A DNA stretch of 32,635 nt from an uncultured Bacteroidales bacterium (GTDB lineage Bacteria; Bacteroidota; Bacteroidia; Bacteroidales; UBA932): assembly GCA_944325465.1 (NCBI GenBank), contig CALVAE010000039.1, positions 1 through 32,635 of the forward strand. The letters are read 5' to 3'. Positions 17,002-25,100 of this stretch are shown in pieces. Numbering within the stretch: position 1 is the first letter of the stretch; each line of letters starts with the position of its first letter. A model generated the notes under the pieces. That model did not search any database. It had not been told where the DNA came from and saw only the letters and a list, made by a program, of their open reading frames with translations. Position numbers and translations under genes: made by a program.

Positions 17002-18939
17002 ATGAAATCAGTTGCAATAGTTCTGTTTTCAGTTGCATTTATTCTGTCCGGCTGTGTAGAGAAAACGTACCGCATTGAATTTGACGGAAGCAAGGAAGTC
17101 TCCGGACAAAAATTCGCACTCAATGATATAAACCCAGACCTTCCTTCAGACTGGGACGGATACAATTTTGTTGTCCTGGAATACAGGATCAATACGGCAC
17201 AACGGTTCCAAGTCGGATTCTCAACCGACAACGGATACAATGAACTCCGTGTGATGAGTTATGTTCCCAACGCATGGAACAGGATTGCCATTCCGATGGA
17301 ATACTTTACACAGCCTCCAGCCCCTGCTGCAGATCTTGCCGCTACTAACAATCATGCCCGATATACCGGATGGATCAATCTCGGTGGCAAAAGAGGTCCT
17401 ATGCACGGTGTCGACTCCATAGGATTTCGTATGCGCAGGGCTATCGGGAAAGCAGTCCTCGAACTCAGGAATGTGACTTTGAGTATCGACGACCCGGGTG
17501 ACGCATATCTTGAAAACACCCCTGCTGTGGACAAATTCGGGCAAAGCAACCTTGTGGACTATCCTGAAAAAGTCCGTTCAATGGAAGAACTTGAGGCATG
17601 CTGGAAAGCGGAAGAAAAGGAGGAAATCAACACCGGAACCTACAATTATTCCAAATTCGGAGGTTACAGGCAGAAACAGGTCAAGGCTACCGGATTTTTC
17701 CGTGTGGAAAAGATTGACGGCAAATGGTGGTTTGTCGATCCTGAAGGATATCTTTTCCTCTCTGTAGGAGTCGACTGCGTAGATCTTTCCTGCGGAGGGA
17801 GCATAAGAGACTATGACAAGAGGCCCGGGATGTTCTCGGAAATCCCGCCTGCCGATCTGGCCGGAAAAATGGGAATCAAAGACCGCCATGGAAGCGACGA
17901 AGTCTCTTTCGGATTATGGAACCTGTACAGAAGATATGGAGACAACTACAAAGAAAAGGCGTTGGATATGGTCATTCGCAGAATGGACAAATGGGGGCTC
18001 AACACTGTTGCCAACTGGTCCAGCGAGACTGTCAAGGATTCAGGACGGAAAGCCTTCCTTCACCAATTGTATGACATGGGACTCTCCAGCGAACTCATGG
18101 GGCTATGTGACATCTATGCAGACAATTTCCTGAAAGACCTGGAAGAATCTGTCAGCCGCCAGACTGCTCGTTTCAAGGGTAATCCGTGGCTCATCGGCTA
18201 TTTCATAGGCAATGAACCGGCATGGCTGAACCAGGAAGAAAGGCTCTGCGGACTGATATTGGAGGGAACGGACAGGCCTATCAGGCATGCTCTTGAAAAT
18301 TATCTCAAAGAGAATGGAGATTCTCCTGAAATCCGCAAGGAATTTGTTTATGCCACCTTCCGGAAATACCTTGAAATTACAGACAGTATCATGAAGAAAT
18401 ATGACCCTGATCATCTTAATTTAGGCATCAGGTTCGGAGACCCTTTGACTCTTCCTGATGAGATTCTGAAAATTTGCGACATATTTGATGTATTCAGTTT
18501 CAACTGCTACGATCTGGTTCCGCGCACCGAGATGATGGACAAGGTAAAGAATCTCATTGATCTTCCGATGATCATCGGAGAATACCATTTCGGTACAGTT
18601 GACAGGGGGTATGCGCAATCATTGTGGCAGGTAGAGAGTCAGGCTCAACGAGGAGTCGCATACCGCTATTATACCGAACACGCATATGCTCACCCGTCAC
18701 TAATCGGAACAGGATACTTCCAATGGGCCGACCAGGATATAACGGGACGGTTCGATGGGGAAAACTATAATTGCGGACTGATAGATGTCACCGACAGACC
18801 ATACAAGGAACAGGTCGAAGCAATGATGGAAACGGCAAAGGTCTTATATGATATCCATACCGGCAAGGCGGAACCATTCAATGAAATGCCCCGCAATTGT
18901 CGCGGACACGGTCCTGTTCCAGATCTTTGGAACGAATAA
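17002..18939 (+). CDS. Clan GH-A glycoside hydrolase lipoprotein, beta-agarase-like
   Basis: A 645-residue lipoprotein (lipobox LSGC, Cys18). The N-terminal part (about 20-165) is a beta-sandwich resembling a carbohydrate-binding module (DGYNFVVLEYRINT; AWNRIAIPMEYF; GFRMRRAIGKAVLELRNVTLS). A TIM barrel follows, opening with GKWWFVDPEGYLFLSVGVDCV, a pattern seen in GH50/agarase-type enzymes. The likely acid/base glutamate is in FIGNEPAW (E405) and the nucleophile in IIGEYHFG (E527). The exact GH family is unclear to me: GH50-like is the nearest, but agarose need not be the substrate. It is the last gene of the PUL, 34 bases after the GH5 gene. Confidence 0.75.
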   Translation: MKSVAIVLFSVAFILSGCVEKTYRIEFDGSKEVSGQKFALNDINPDLPSDWDGYNFVVLEYRINTAQRFQVGFSTDNGYNELRVMSYVPNAWNRIAIPMEYFTQPPAPAADLAATNNHARYTGWINLGGKRGPMHGVDSIGFRMRRAIGKAVLELRNVTLSIDDPGDAYLENTPAVDKFGQSNLVDYPEKVRSMEELEACWKAEEKEEINTGTYNYSKFGGYRQKQVKATGFFRVEKIDGKWWFVDPEGYLFLSVGVDCVDLSCGGSIRDYDKRPGMFSEIPPADLAGKMGIKDRHGSDEVSFGLWNLYRRYGDNYKEKALDMVIRRMDKWGLNTVANWSSETVKDSGRKAFLHQLYDMGLSSELMGLCDIYADNFLKDLEESVSRQTARFKGNPWLIGYFIGNEPAWLNQEERLCGLILEGTDRPIRHALENYLKENGDSPEIRKEFVYATFRKYLEITDSIMKKYDPDHLNLGIRFGDPLTLPDEILKICDIFDVFSFNCYDLVPRTEMMDKVKNLIDLPMIIGEYHFGTVDRGYAQSLWQVESQAQRGVAYRYYTEHAYAHPSLIGTGYFQWADQDITGRFDGENYNCGLIDVTDRPYKEQVEAMMETAKVLYDIHTGKAEPFNEMPRNCRGHGPVPDLWNE

Positions 18940-18990
18940 ACAGGAATGACCATCTCGGCCGGGGAGTTGTAATTTAGAATAATTCCATTT

Positions 18991-19031
18991 GGGAGGACAA
19001 TTTGTCAGAATTCCGGACAGATTGTCCTCCC
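18991..19031. terminator. Strong hairpin downstream of the PUL, terminator-like
   Basis: GGGAGGACAATTTGTC (18991-19006) pairs with 19016-19031 along all 16 positions, counting one T-G wobble, around a nine-base loop. The stem is very stable but no T run follows on the plus strand. It may protect the 3' end of the PUL message or assist Rho-dependent termination. Confidence 0.5.
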
Positions 19032-19137
19032 ATTGCGGATAAATGTGCCAAAAAGTCCATTCCGGATGCCTGGGAAAGGGTTTTCCGGCATTGGTCTGCA
19101 ATTTGACTATATCTCCTGCGAAACCGGCAGGGTCCGG

Positions 19138-19200
19138 GACGGAAACCCGAGGTGGACGGACGGAAGTCCGGAAGCGGAAGACGGAAGCCCGGCGGCCGGC
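19138..19200 (+). repeat. Three tandem 21-base repeats upstream of hsp20
   Basis: Copies begin at 19138, 19159 and 19180 with GACGGAAACCCG, GACGGAAGTCCG and GACGGAAGCCCG, exactly 21 bases apart. The remaining nine bases of each copy are less alike. In the hsp20 frame they would encode DGNPRWT, DGSPEAE and DGSPAAG. They are purine-rich on the plus strand and end 43 bases before the hsp20 ATG. Confidence 0.65.
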
Positions 19201-19242
19201 AGACAAAAAACGATTATTTTAAAAAATTTGGAGGATTATATT

Positions 19243-19686
19243 ATGGCACTCGTAAGAACACAGAATTGGTTACCAAGTATTTTCAATGACTTCTTTGATG
19301 ACGAATGGCTTCCACGCACAACCCGCAGGGCAGGTGTACCGGCCGTCAACATCATAGAGAACGAGAAAAACTACCGTATAGAACTTGCAGCCCCGGGTAT
19401 GAGCAAGGAGGATCTGAAAGTCTCTATCAACGAAGACAACGAACTTGTCATCGCTTTCGAAAAACAGAGCGGTAACGGGAACGGGGACGAGAAGAAAGAG
19501 CAGAAAGGCACATACCTCCGCCGCGAATTCTCCTACACTTCATTCCGCCAGAGTTTCACCCTGCCGGATGATGTGGACAGGGATAAGATTGAAGCCGGCA
19601 TGGAACACGGGGTTCTGACCATTGACCTTCCTAAGAAGGATATGACACAGGAGACCCCTGCAAGCAGGCAGATTGAAATCAGATAA
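19243..19686 (+). CDS. hsp20: Small heat-shock protein (Hsp20/alpha-crystallin)
   Basis: A 147-residue ATP-independent holdase chaperone. The short N-terminal arm (MALVRTQNWLPSIFNDFFDDEW) is followed by an alpha-crystallin domain (about 36-135). That domain has the signature AAPGMSKEDLKVSINEDNEL and the closing GVLTIDLPK. The C-terminal tail has the IEI anchor motif (I-x-I) used in oligomer assembly. ATG 19243 was chosen because GGAGG sits eight bases upstream and the encoded N-terminus is typical of Bacteroidota Hsp20. The leader has an unusual tandem repeat and no standard promoter, consistent with stress-specific control, though this is inference. Confidence 0.94.
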   Translation: MALVRTQNWLPSIFNDFFDDEWLPRTTRRAGVPAVNIIENEKNYRIELAAPGMSKEDLKVSINEDNELVIAFEKQSGNGNGDEKKEQKGTYLRREFSYTSFRQSFTLPDDVDRDKIEAGMEHGVLTIDLPKKDMTQETPASRQIEIR

Positions 19687-19690
19687 CCTG

Positions 19691-20386
19691 ATGGGCATCA
19701 TTACTGATCAACATAGCAGGCAGGCTCCGGAGAATGCCGAAAGGCAATCCCCGGAGCCTTTGTCCTGTATTGCCCCCATCGAAAGACATCCGTGGGAACC
19801 TTTCATTCCCGACGGAGCGAAAGTGCTGATGCTAGGCAGTTTTCCGCCCAAGGAGAACAGATGGTCGATGGATTTCTTCTACCCCAATTTCATCAATGAC
19901 ATGTGGAGGATCATCAGTACCGTTTTCTTCGGAGACAAGGATCATTTCATCCTGAAGCAGGAGAAAAGATTCGACAAGACAAGGATAATGGAATTCTGCG
20001 AGAAGCACGGCCTTGCCCTGTATGATACTGCATACGAGGTCAGAAGGATGAAGGACAACGCCTCCGACAAGTTCCTGGAAATCGTCTCGCCTGTGGACAT
20101 AGAATCCTTACTCATGGCTATGCCTGAATGCCGGGCCGTAATCACTACAGGAGAAAAGGCCAGTGAAACCGTCGCCGCCCGGTTCGGATGCCAGGTGCCG
20201 AAGACTGGCAAACATACAGAGATAACTCTACCTGCCGCTTCCGGCAAGGCAGAAAAGCGTAAGATCGGATTCTACAGGTTGCCTTCCTCTTCCAGAGCCT
20301 ACCCTATGTCACTCGAAAACAAGGCTGCCGCCTACTCTGTCCTCAGGGAACTGCTGTCACAGGACGGACCTACAGGACGGCATTAG
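19691..20386 (+). CDS. Uracil-DNA glycosylase superfamily protein
   Basis: About 231 residues. The core VLMLGSFPPKENRWSMDFFYPN and the following NDMWRI match the glycosylase pattern seen in Mug/hypoxanthine-DNA-glycosylase-like proteins (G-S-x-P, then NxxW). The late motif LPSSSRAYP corresponds to their LPSTSPA loop that inserts into DNA. It probably removes uracil or hypoxanthine from DNA. The first 30 residues are poorly conserved in character, so the true start could be a little later. It follows hsp20 by four bases. The 3' end overlaps the convergent SDR gene by 17 bases. Confidence 0.75.
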   Translation: MGIITDQHSRQAPENAERQSPEPLSCIAPIERHPWEPFIPDGAKVLMLGSFPPKENRWSMDFFYPNFINDMWRIISTVFFGDKDHFILKQEKRFDKTRIMEFCEKHGLALYDTAYEVRRMKDNASDKFLEIVSPVDIESLLMAMPECRAVITTGEKASETVAARFGCQVPKTGKHTEITLPAASGKAEKRKIGFYRLPSSSRAYPMSLENKAAAYSVLRELLSQDGPTGRH

Positions 20387-21188
20387 AGTCCAGTTCTCTG
20401 GAAATGACATTGGACATCAGTCGGATAAGGATGGAATCGGGGATTATGGTCATAAGCAGATGATTGACCTTGTTCGATATGCCGGGAAGAATCACTGCCG
20501 TACGGCGGAAAGTCCTTTTCAGGCTTATCCTGGCCACCTGTTCCGGTGAAAGCTGCCCGAACCTTCCGAAAATACCCTGCCTGTTAATCCTCCGCACCAC
20601 ATCAGGATTGGTTTTCATCGGACCCGGCGTGACTACGCTTACCGAAATACCGTCCTTCCTCAATTCTTCACGCAGGCCTCTTGAAAAATGCAGCACGAAA
20701 CGTTTGGAAGCGGGATAGACCGTCTTGAACCCCACGGGAGAGAAAGCCGCCATACTGCTTACGTTAAGGATAAAGGCCCGCGGAGCCTTTCGCAGGTTCT
20801 GTATAAGAAGCCGGGTAAGCATTGTCGGCACGATTATGTTAAGTGTCAGCATGTTCCTGATATACTCCGTGGTACAGGTGGAAAAACATTTCGTCCCTCC
20901 CGTTCCTGCATTGTTTACCAGCAGAAAAACATTGTACCTGGAATTCACCTCCTCACATAATTCTTTCACTGCCTTTTCGTCACACAGGTCCAGTTCGAAA
21001 GGAATGCAGTCCACTCCATAACTCCTCGATTCGGAAACCACTCCTTCAAGACCGCTGCCGGGAAGAGCGACCAGCAACGTATTGATACCGGACCTCGCCA
21101 GTTCTATGGCATAACACCTTCCGAGGCCCTGACTGGCCCCGGTGACCATTGCATAACAATTTCTGAACGACTCTATGTTGAATCCCAT
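20370..21188 (-). CDS. Short-chain dehydrogenase/reductase
   Basis: A 272-residue classical SDR. The Rossmann nucleotide motif is TGASQGLG (residues 17-24), followed by NNAG and the catalytic serine in NVSS. The active-site YxxxK is YPASK. The substrate is unknown; the C-terminal region with hydrophobic helices (LLMTIIPDSILIRLM) resembles membrane-associated SDRs acting on lipid-like or steroid-like substrates. It is transcribed alone from a TAnnTTTG promoter downstream of the broken PAS-LuxR gene. The 3' end overlaps the glycosylase gene on the other strand. Confidence 0.9.
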   Translation of the reverse strand: MGFNIESFRNCYAMVTGASQGLGRCYAIELARSGINTLLVALPGSGLEGVVSESRSYGVDCIPFELDLCDEKAVKELCEEVNSRYNVFLLVNNAGTGGTKCFSTCTTEYIRNMLTLNIIVPTMLTRLLIQNLRKAPRAFILNVSSMAAFSPVGFKTVYPASKRFVLHFSRGLREELRKDGISVSVVTPGPMKTNPDVVRRINRQGIFGRFGQLSPEQVARISLKRTFRRTAVILPGISNKVNHLLMTIIPDSILIRLMSNVISRELDSNAVL

Positions 21189-21214
21189 ACCGCTCCTTAT
21201 TCCGTTAGACGCCG

Positions 21215-21222
21215 CAAATTTA
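21215..21222 (-). promoter_or_regulatory. -7 promoter element of the SDR gene, with G8 tract in the spacer
   Basis: The minus strand reads TAAATTTG, matching TAnnTTTG, 27 bases before the SDR start. Immediately upstream, in the spacer to the -33 region, is a run of eight G on the minus strand (21236-21229). The T run of the preceding terminator occupies the -33 position. Confidence 0.5.
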
Positions 21223-21238
21223 ATACAACCCCCCCCAT

Positions 21239-21264
21239 AAAAAAAATACTGACTTTTCAGTATT
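21239..21264 (-). terminator. Terminator of the PAS-LuxR gene, overlapping its stop codon
   Basis: On the minus strand AATACTGA (21264-21257) pairs with TCAGTATT (21252-21245) around a four-base loop and runs into eight T (21246-21239). The TGA stop codon (21259-21257) is part of the stem. Confidence 0.8.
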
Positions 21265-21984
21265 CTATAAGCCCGAGAGACTGTCCGTACCTGACTGCCT
21301 CATAGGAATTACTCACATTGAATTTTTTCAATATATGCTGCCTGACCGTATTAACCGTATTGACGCTTATCTGAAGTTGCTCCGAGATTTCCTTGCTCAT
21401 CCTGCCTTTTGCAATAAGACCCAGAACCTCCAGTTCCCGCCCGGTCAGCACCGACTTTTTCTGATAGAATCCGGTCAATGGAGAAAACACCTCGCCCGTT
21501 ATAGTATTCACAATCTGCGAATTGACCGTGAACGGGGGCTGCTGGTTCGGAGAAATCTCAAGGAGACTCAGGACAAGCCATGCATTTCCCAGACTGTCAG
21601 TTTCCAGAACCCGCATCGATTCCGTCACCCTTCTGAAACTGTCTCCGATCCGTATCCTGTATTCCCTGACGGACTTTATATGGGATATGTTCCTGTTTTC
21701 ATGGAATACGTGACGGCGGTAGCAATGGCATTCTTCATCACATCAGAAAGGTCATCGGGATGGATTTCCAGTTCCCCGTCTCCGAAAAGACGTCTGTGGC
21801 AATCGGATACGAACACATGGTCCGAACGGTAATTGTCATATATCGTCACAGCGGTATCCTGAATCCCCGCAAGGCCTGAAAAGGCATCGGTATACCGTTT
21901 CAGGATGTCGTAATCCATGGATCCGGTATCAAAATGCAGGGACCGCATCAGAGTCCTGTATTCCTTATCAAGATCAGTTGCCAT
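21257..21984 (-). pseudogene. PAS-LuxR transcriptional regulator, frameshifted
   Basis: Two adjacent reading frames make one regulator. The first (21984-21676) carries the start of a PAS-like domain (DHVFVSDCHRRLFG, then the IHPDDL motif) and stops after MKTGTYPI. The other frame continues with SVREYRIRIGDSFRRVTESMRVLE, the expected end of a PAS domain, and a LuxR-type HTH (LTGRELEVLGLIAKGRMSKEISEQL... VNTVRQHILKKF). Adding one A to the AAAA at 21699-21696 (minus strand) restores a single 243-residue frame with good PAS continuity. A one-base loss, an assembly error or an unusual frameshift are all possible. The GTG at 21628 could start a short HTH-only protein. Confidence 0.75.
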
Positions 21985-22013
21985 ATCATTCAGATGAAAG
22001 CCGAATCAGCCGG

Positions 22014-22021
22014 CAAAGATA
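22014..22021 (-). promoter_or_regulatory. -7 promoter element of the PAS-LuxR gene
   Basis: The minus strand reads TATCTTTG, matching TAnnTTTG, 29 bases before the gene start at 21984. The promoter of a broken gene being intact suggests that the frameshift is recent or an artefact. Confidence 0.5.
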
Positions 22022-22066
22022 GCATAAACTTCCGACATCCGATACCGGAAAGACGCCGGCCGATTA

Positions 22067-22098
22067 TTTGCTTTGGTCTCGGCTTCTCACTATATTTG
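22067..22098 (+). promoter_or_regulatory. Promoter of the Tricorn-like protease operon
   Basis: TTTG (22067-22070), 20 bases, then TATATTTG (22091-22098): both elements of the Bacteroidota consensus. The leader before the ATG at 22139 is about 35 bases. It probably drives the protease and at least some of the five co-directional genes behind it. Confidence 0.65.
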
Positions 22099-22138
22099 CC
22101 TTTCAAATGCATCCCGGGATGCAATTAACCGTAATATT

Positions 22139-25100
22139 ATGGACAAAAAAAACATTCTGTCATTCTGCACGGTACTGCTCGTCTTCAGTACAGGCATACA
22201 TGCCAATGCAGGAACACCGCTATGGATCAGGAAGAACTGCATTTCTCCTGACGGGAAACAGATAGCATTCAGTTATCAGGGGGATATTTTCACAGTGGAT
22301 TCAAAAGGGGGGAAGGCAATACAGATAACATCCAATCCCGCATACGATTCAGACCCGATATGGACAGCGGACGGAAAAGAGATTGTTTTCAGTTCGACAA
22401 GGGAAAAAGGCAAGGACATATTCATCACTTCCCGTGAAGGCGGAGTGCCGCAGCGGATTACCGACTTTCCGGGGCAGGAAACCCCTCGCGCCGTTCTGGA
22501 AGACGGGACCATCCTGTTCTCCGCCAATATACAGCCTGATACGGAATACAGCGGTTTCCCGGGAGAGCAGCAACTCTACGCGGTTACGGGGAAAGGAGGC
22601 AGGCCATACCGGGTAACTTCCCTTCCAATAGCGTCATTGAGCGTCGGCAAGGACCGGAAGGTCATCTATGAAGACATAAAAGGCTATGAAGATCCTTTCA
22701 GGAAACACCACACCTCTTCCGTAACAAGGGACATCTGGCTGTATACACCTGCTGCACAAGCCGGTACAAAAGTCAGCATAAACGGGGACGGGACTTTCGC
22801 CAGGCTTTCGTCATTCAAAGGGGAAGACAGGAATCCCGTCTTTGCCGCTGACGGTAACACCTTCTACTATATAAGCGAAAAGAACGGGACTGCCAACATA
22901 TACAGAAGCAGCATCAGCGATCCAGGGAAAGACATGCAGATAACGTTTCTGGAAAAACACCCGGTCAGATACATGTCCGTAGCGGCGGACGGCACTGTGG
23001 CATTCTCCTATAACGGGGAACTTTACACCGTGGCGGACGGCAGGGAACCGGAAAAGGTCGGGATAGAACTCTCAAAGGATACCAATGAACGAAGTGAGGA
23101 AAGGAGGATACTCACGTCCGGGATATCGTCAATCGCCGTTTCCCCTGACGGCAAGGAACTGGCTGTGATCGCAAGAGGCGACGTGTTCGCGGTTTCCCTG
23201 GACTTCGGCACAACCAGAAGGATCACGGACACTCCTGAACAGGAAAGGGATATCTGCTTTTCAAAAGACGGGAGAAGCCTGTACTATTCAGCGGAAAGGA
23301 ACGGTCATTGGGGCATTTACTCCACAAGTCTGACAGACAAGGATGACAAGAGTTTCGTCTATTCGGTCAAGACTGAAGAGAAGCCGGTCACATCACCGGG
23401 AGAGACCTGCTTCCAGCCGGCGGTATCCCCTGACGGGAAATGGATAGGATTCCTGAGGGACAGGACGGAAATCGTCATAAGAAACCTGAAAAACGGAAAG
23501 GAAAAATCCCTGCTTAAAGGAATCAACTATTCATATACGGACGGAGACCTGTATTTCGAATGGAGTCCCGACAGCAGATACATCCTCGGTTCCTATCAGA
23601 TAGACGGAGGATGGAACAATGAGGACATTGCCTTGATAGACATCGGAAGCGGAGAAGTGACCAACCTCACCGAAAGCGGATACACCGACAGCAATTTCCA
23701 TTGGGCCATGGACGGCAAGGCAATGACATGGCAGTCTGACAGGGCCGGATACAGGAGTCACGGCAGTTGGGGCGCGGAAAGCGACATATACATCATGTTT
23801 TTCGATGGAAAGGCCTACATGGAATTCACAAGGGACAAGGAAGACGAAGCGATAGAAAAGATTCTTGCCGGTGAGGACGGGAAGGAGAAGTCAGACAAAA
23901 AAGAGGAGGCGGATTCAGTAAAGGCGGAAAAGAAGGCCGGCAAATTCCTGCCTGACCTCGAAAACAGGGAGGACAGGACAATCAGGCTGACAGGATTTTC
24001 CGGAAGGCTCGGGGACTATTATCTCACCGGAGACGGCAGCAAACTGTTCTACGTGACCAGATCGGAGCAGTCATACGACCTGTGCGAACTTGACATCAAG
24101 GAAAGATCGGTCAGGGTGATAGCCCGCAATATGTCCGGTTCAATATATCCGTCTCCCGACGGGAAATACATCTACATCCTGTCATCAGGAATATCACGGA
24201 TAGAGACCGGAAGCGGAACCAGGAAACACATCTCCTTTAACGGAGAATTCGACTACAGGCCTGCCCGCGAAAGGGAATACATTTTCAACCATATCTGGAA
24301 ACAGGTGGATGAGAAGTTCTATGACAAGGAAATCCACGGGGTGGACTGGGACGGATACAGGGAAGCATACAGCCGATTCCTGCCTTATATCGACAACAAC
24401 TACGATTTCCAGGAAATGCTTTCCGAAATGCTCGGGGAACTGAACGGGTCGCACACCGGGGCAAGATACTATGCTCCTTCCGGACCGCGTACCGGAACCC
24501 TCGGAGTCCTGTATGATGATGAATATGACGGAGACGGTCTGAAAATCAAGGAAGTCCTTAAAGGAGGTGTCCTCGCCACGGCATATCCGGAAATCAAGGC
24601 CGGAGACATCATCACGTCAATTGACGGGGAACGGATTACGGCAGACATGCCGTGGTACAGGCCGCTTGTTTCCAAAAACGGGAAGAAAGTGCTTCTTGCC
24701 ATAAAGTCACAGGGGAAGAAGGAAAAGGAAATATACGTCGAGCCTGCCGGTTCCGATCAGGAACTGCTGTACAGAAGATGGGTACGCCACAATGAGGAAC
24801 TGGTCAGGGAACTTTCCGGAGGACGTGTCGGATACGTGCATGTGAAGGGGATGGATTCCCCGAGTTTCAGGGAAGTATATTCCAGACTGCTTGGGAAATA
24901 CCGTCGTTGCGAAGCCGTAATCGTGGATACAAGGCATAACGGAGGAGGCTGGCTGCACGATGATCTTGCGACCCTGCTTTCCGGGAAGGAATATATCAGG
25001 TTTGAGCCGAGAGGCCAGTACATAGGTTCGGATCCGTATAACAAATGGAACAAGCCGTCATGTGTGCTGATCGGAGAGGACAACTATTCGGATGCCTGCG

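Larger units (their letters stand above)
18940..19242. other. 303-base gene-free stretch between the PUL and hsp20
   Basis: The stretch holds a long perfect hairpin (18991-19031), three 21-base tandem repeats (19138-19200) and an A/T-rich leader with GGAGG (19230-19234) before hsp20. The hsp20 frame stays open upstream to 19033, but the added residues resemble no small heat-shock protein, so I read it as non-coding. No TAnnTTTG box was found here. The hsp20 promoter may use a different sigma or lie within the repeat region. Confidence 0.6.

Noticed and set aside
19033..19242. Seventy-codon N-terminal extension of Hsp20
   Set aside because: The residues are low-complexity and unlike Hsp20, and a good GGAGG precedes the ATG at 19243. 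The frame being open is explained by the base composition; the tandem repeat is reported separately.
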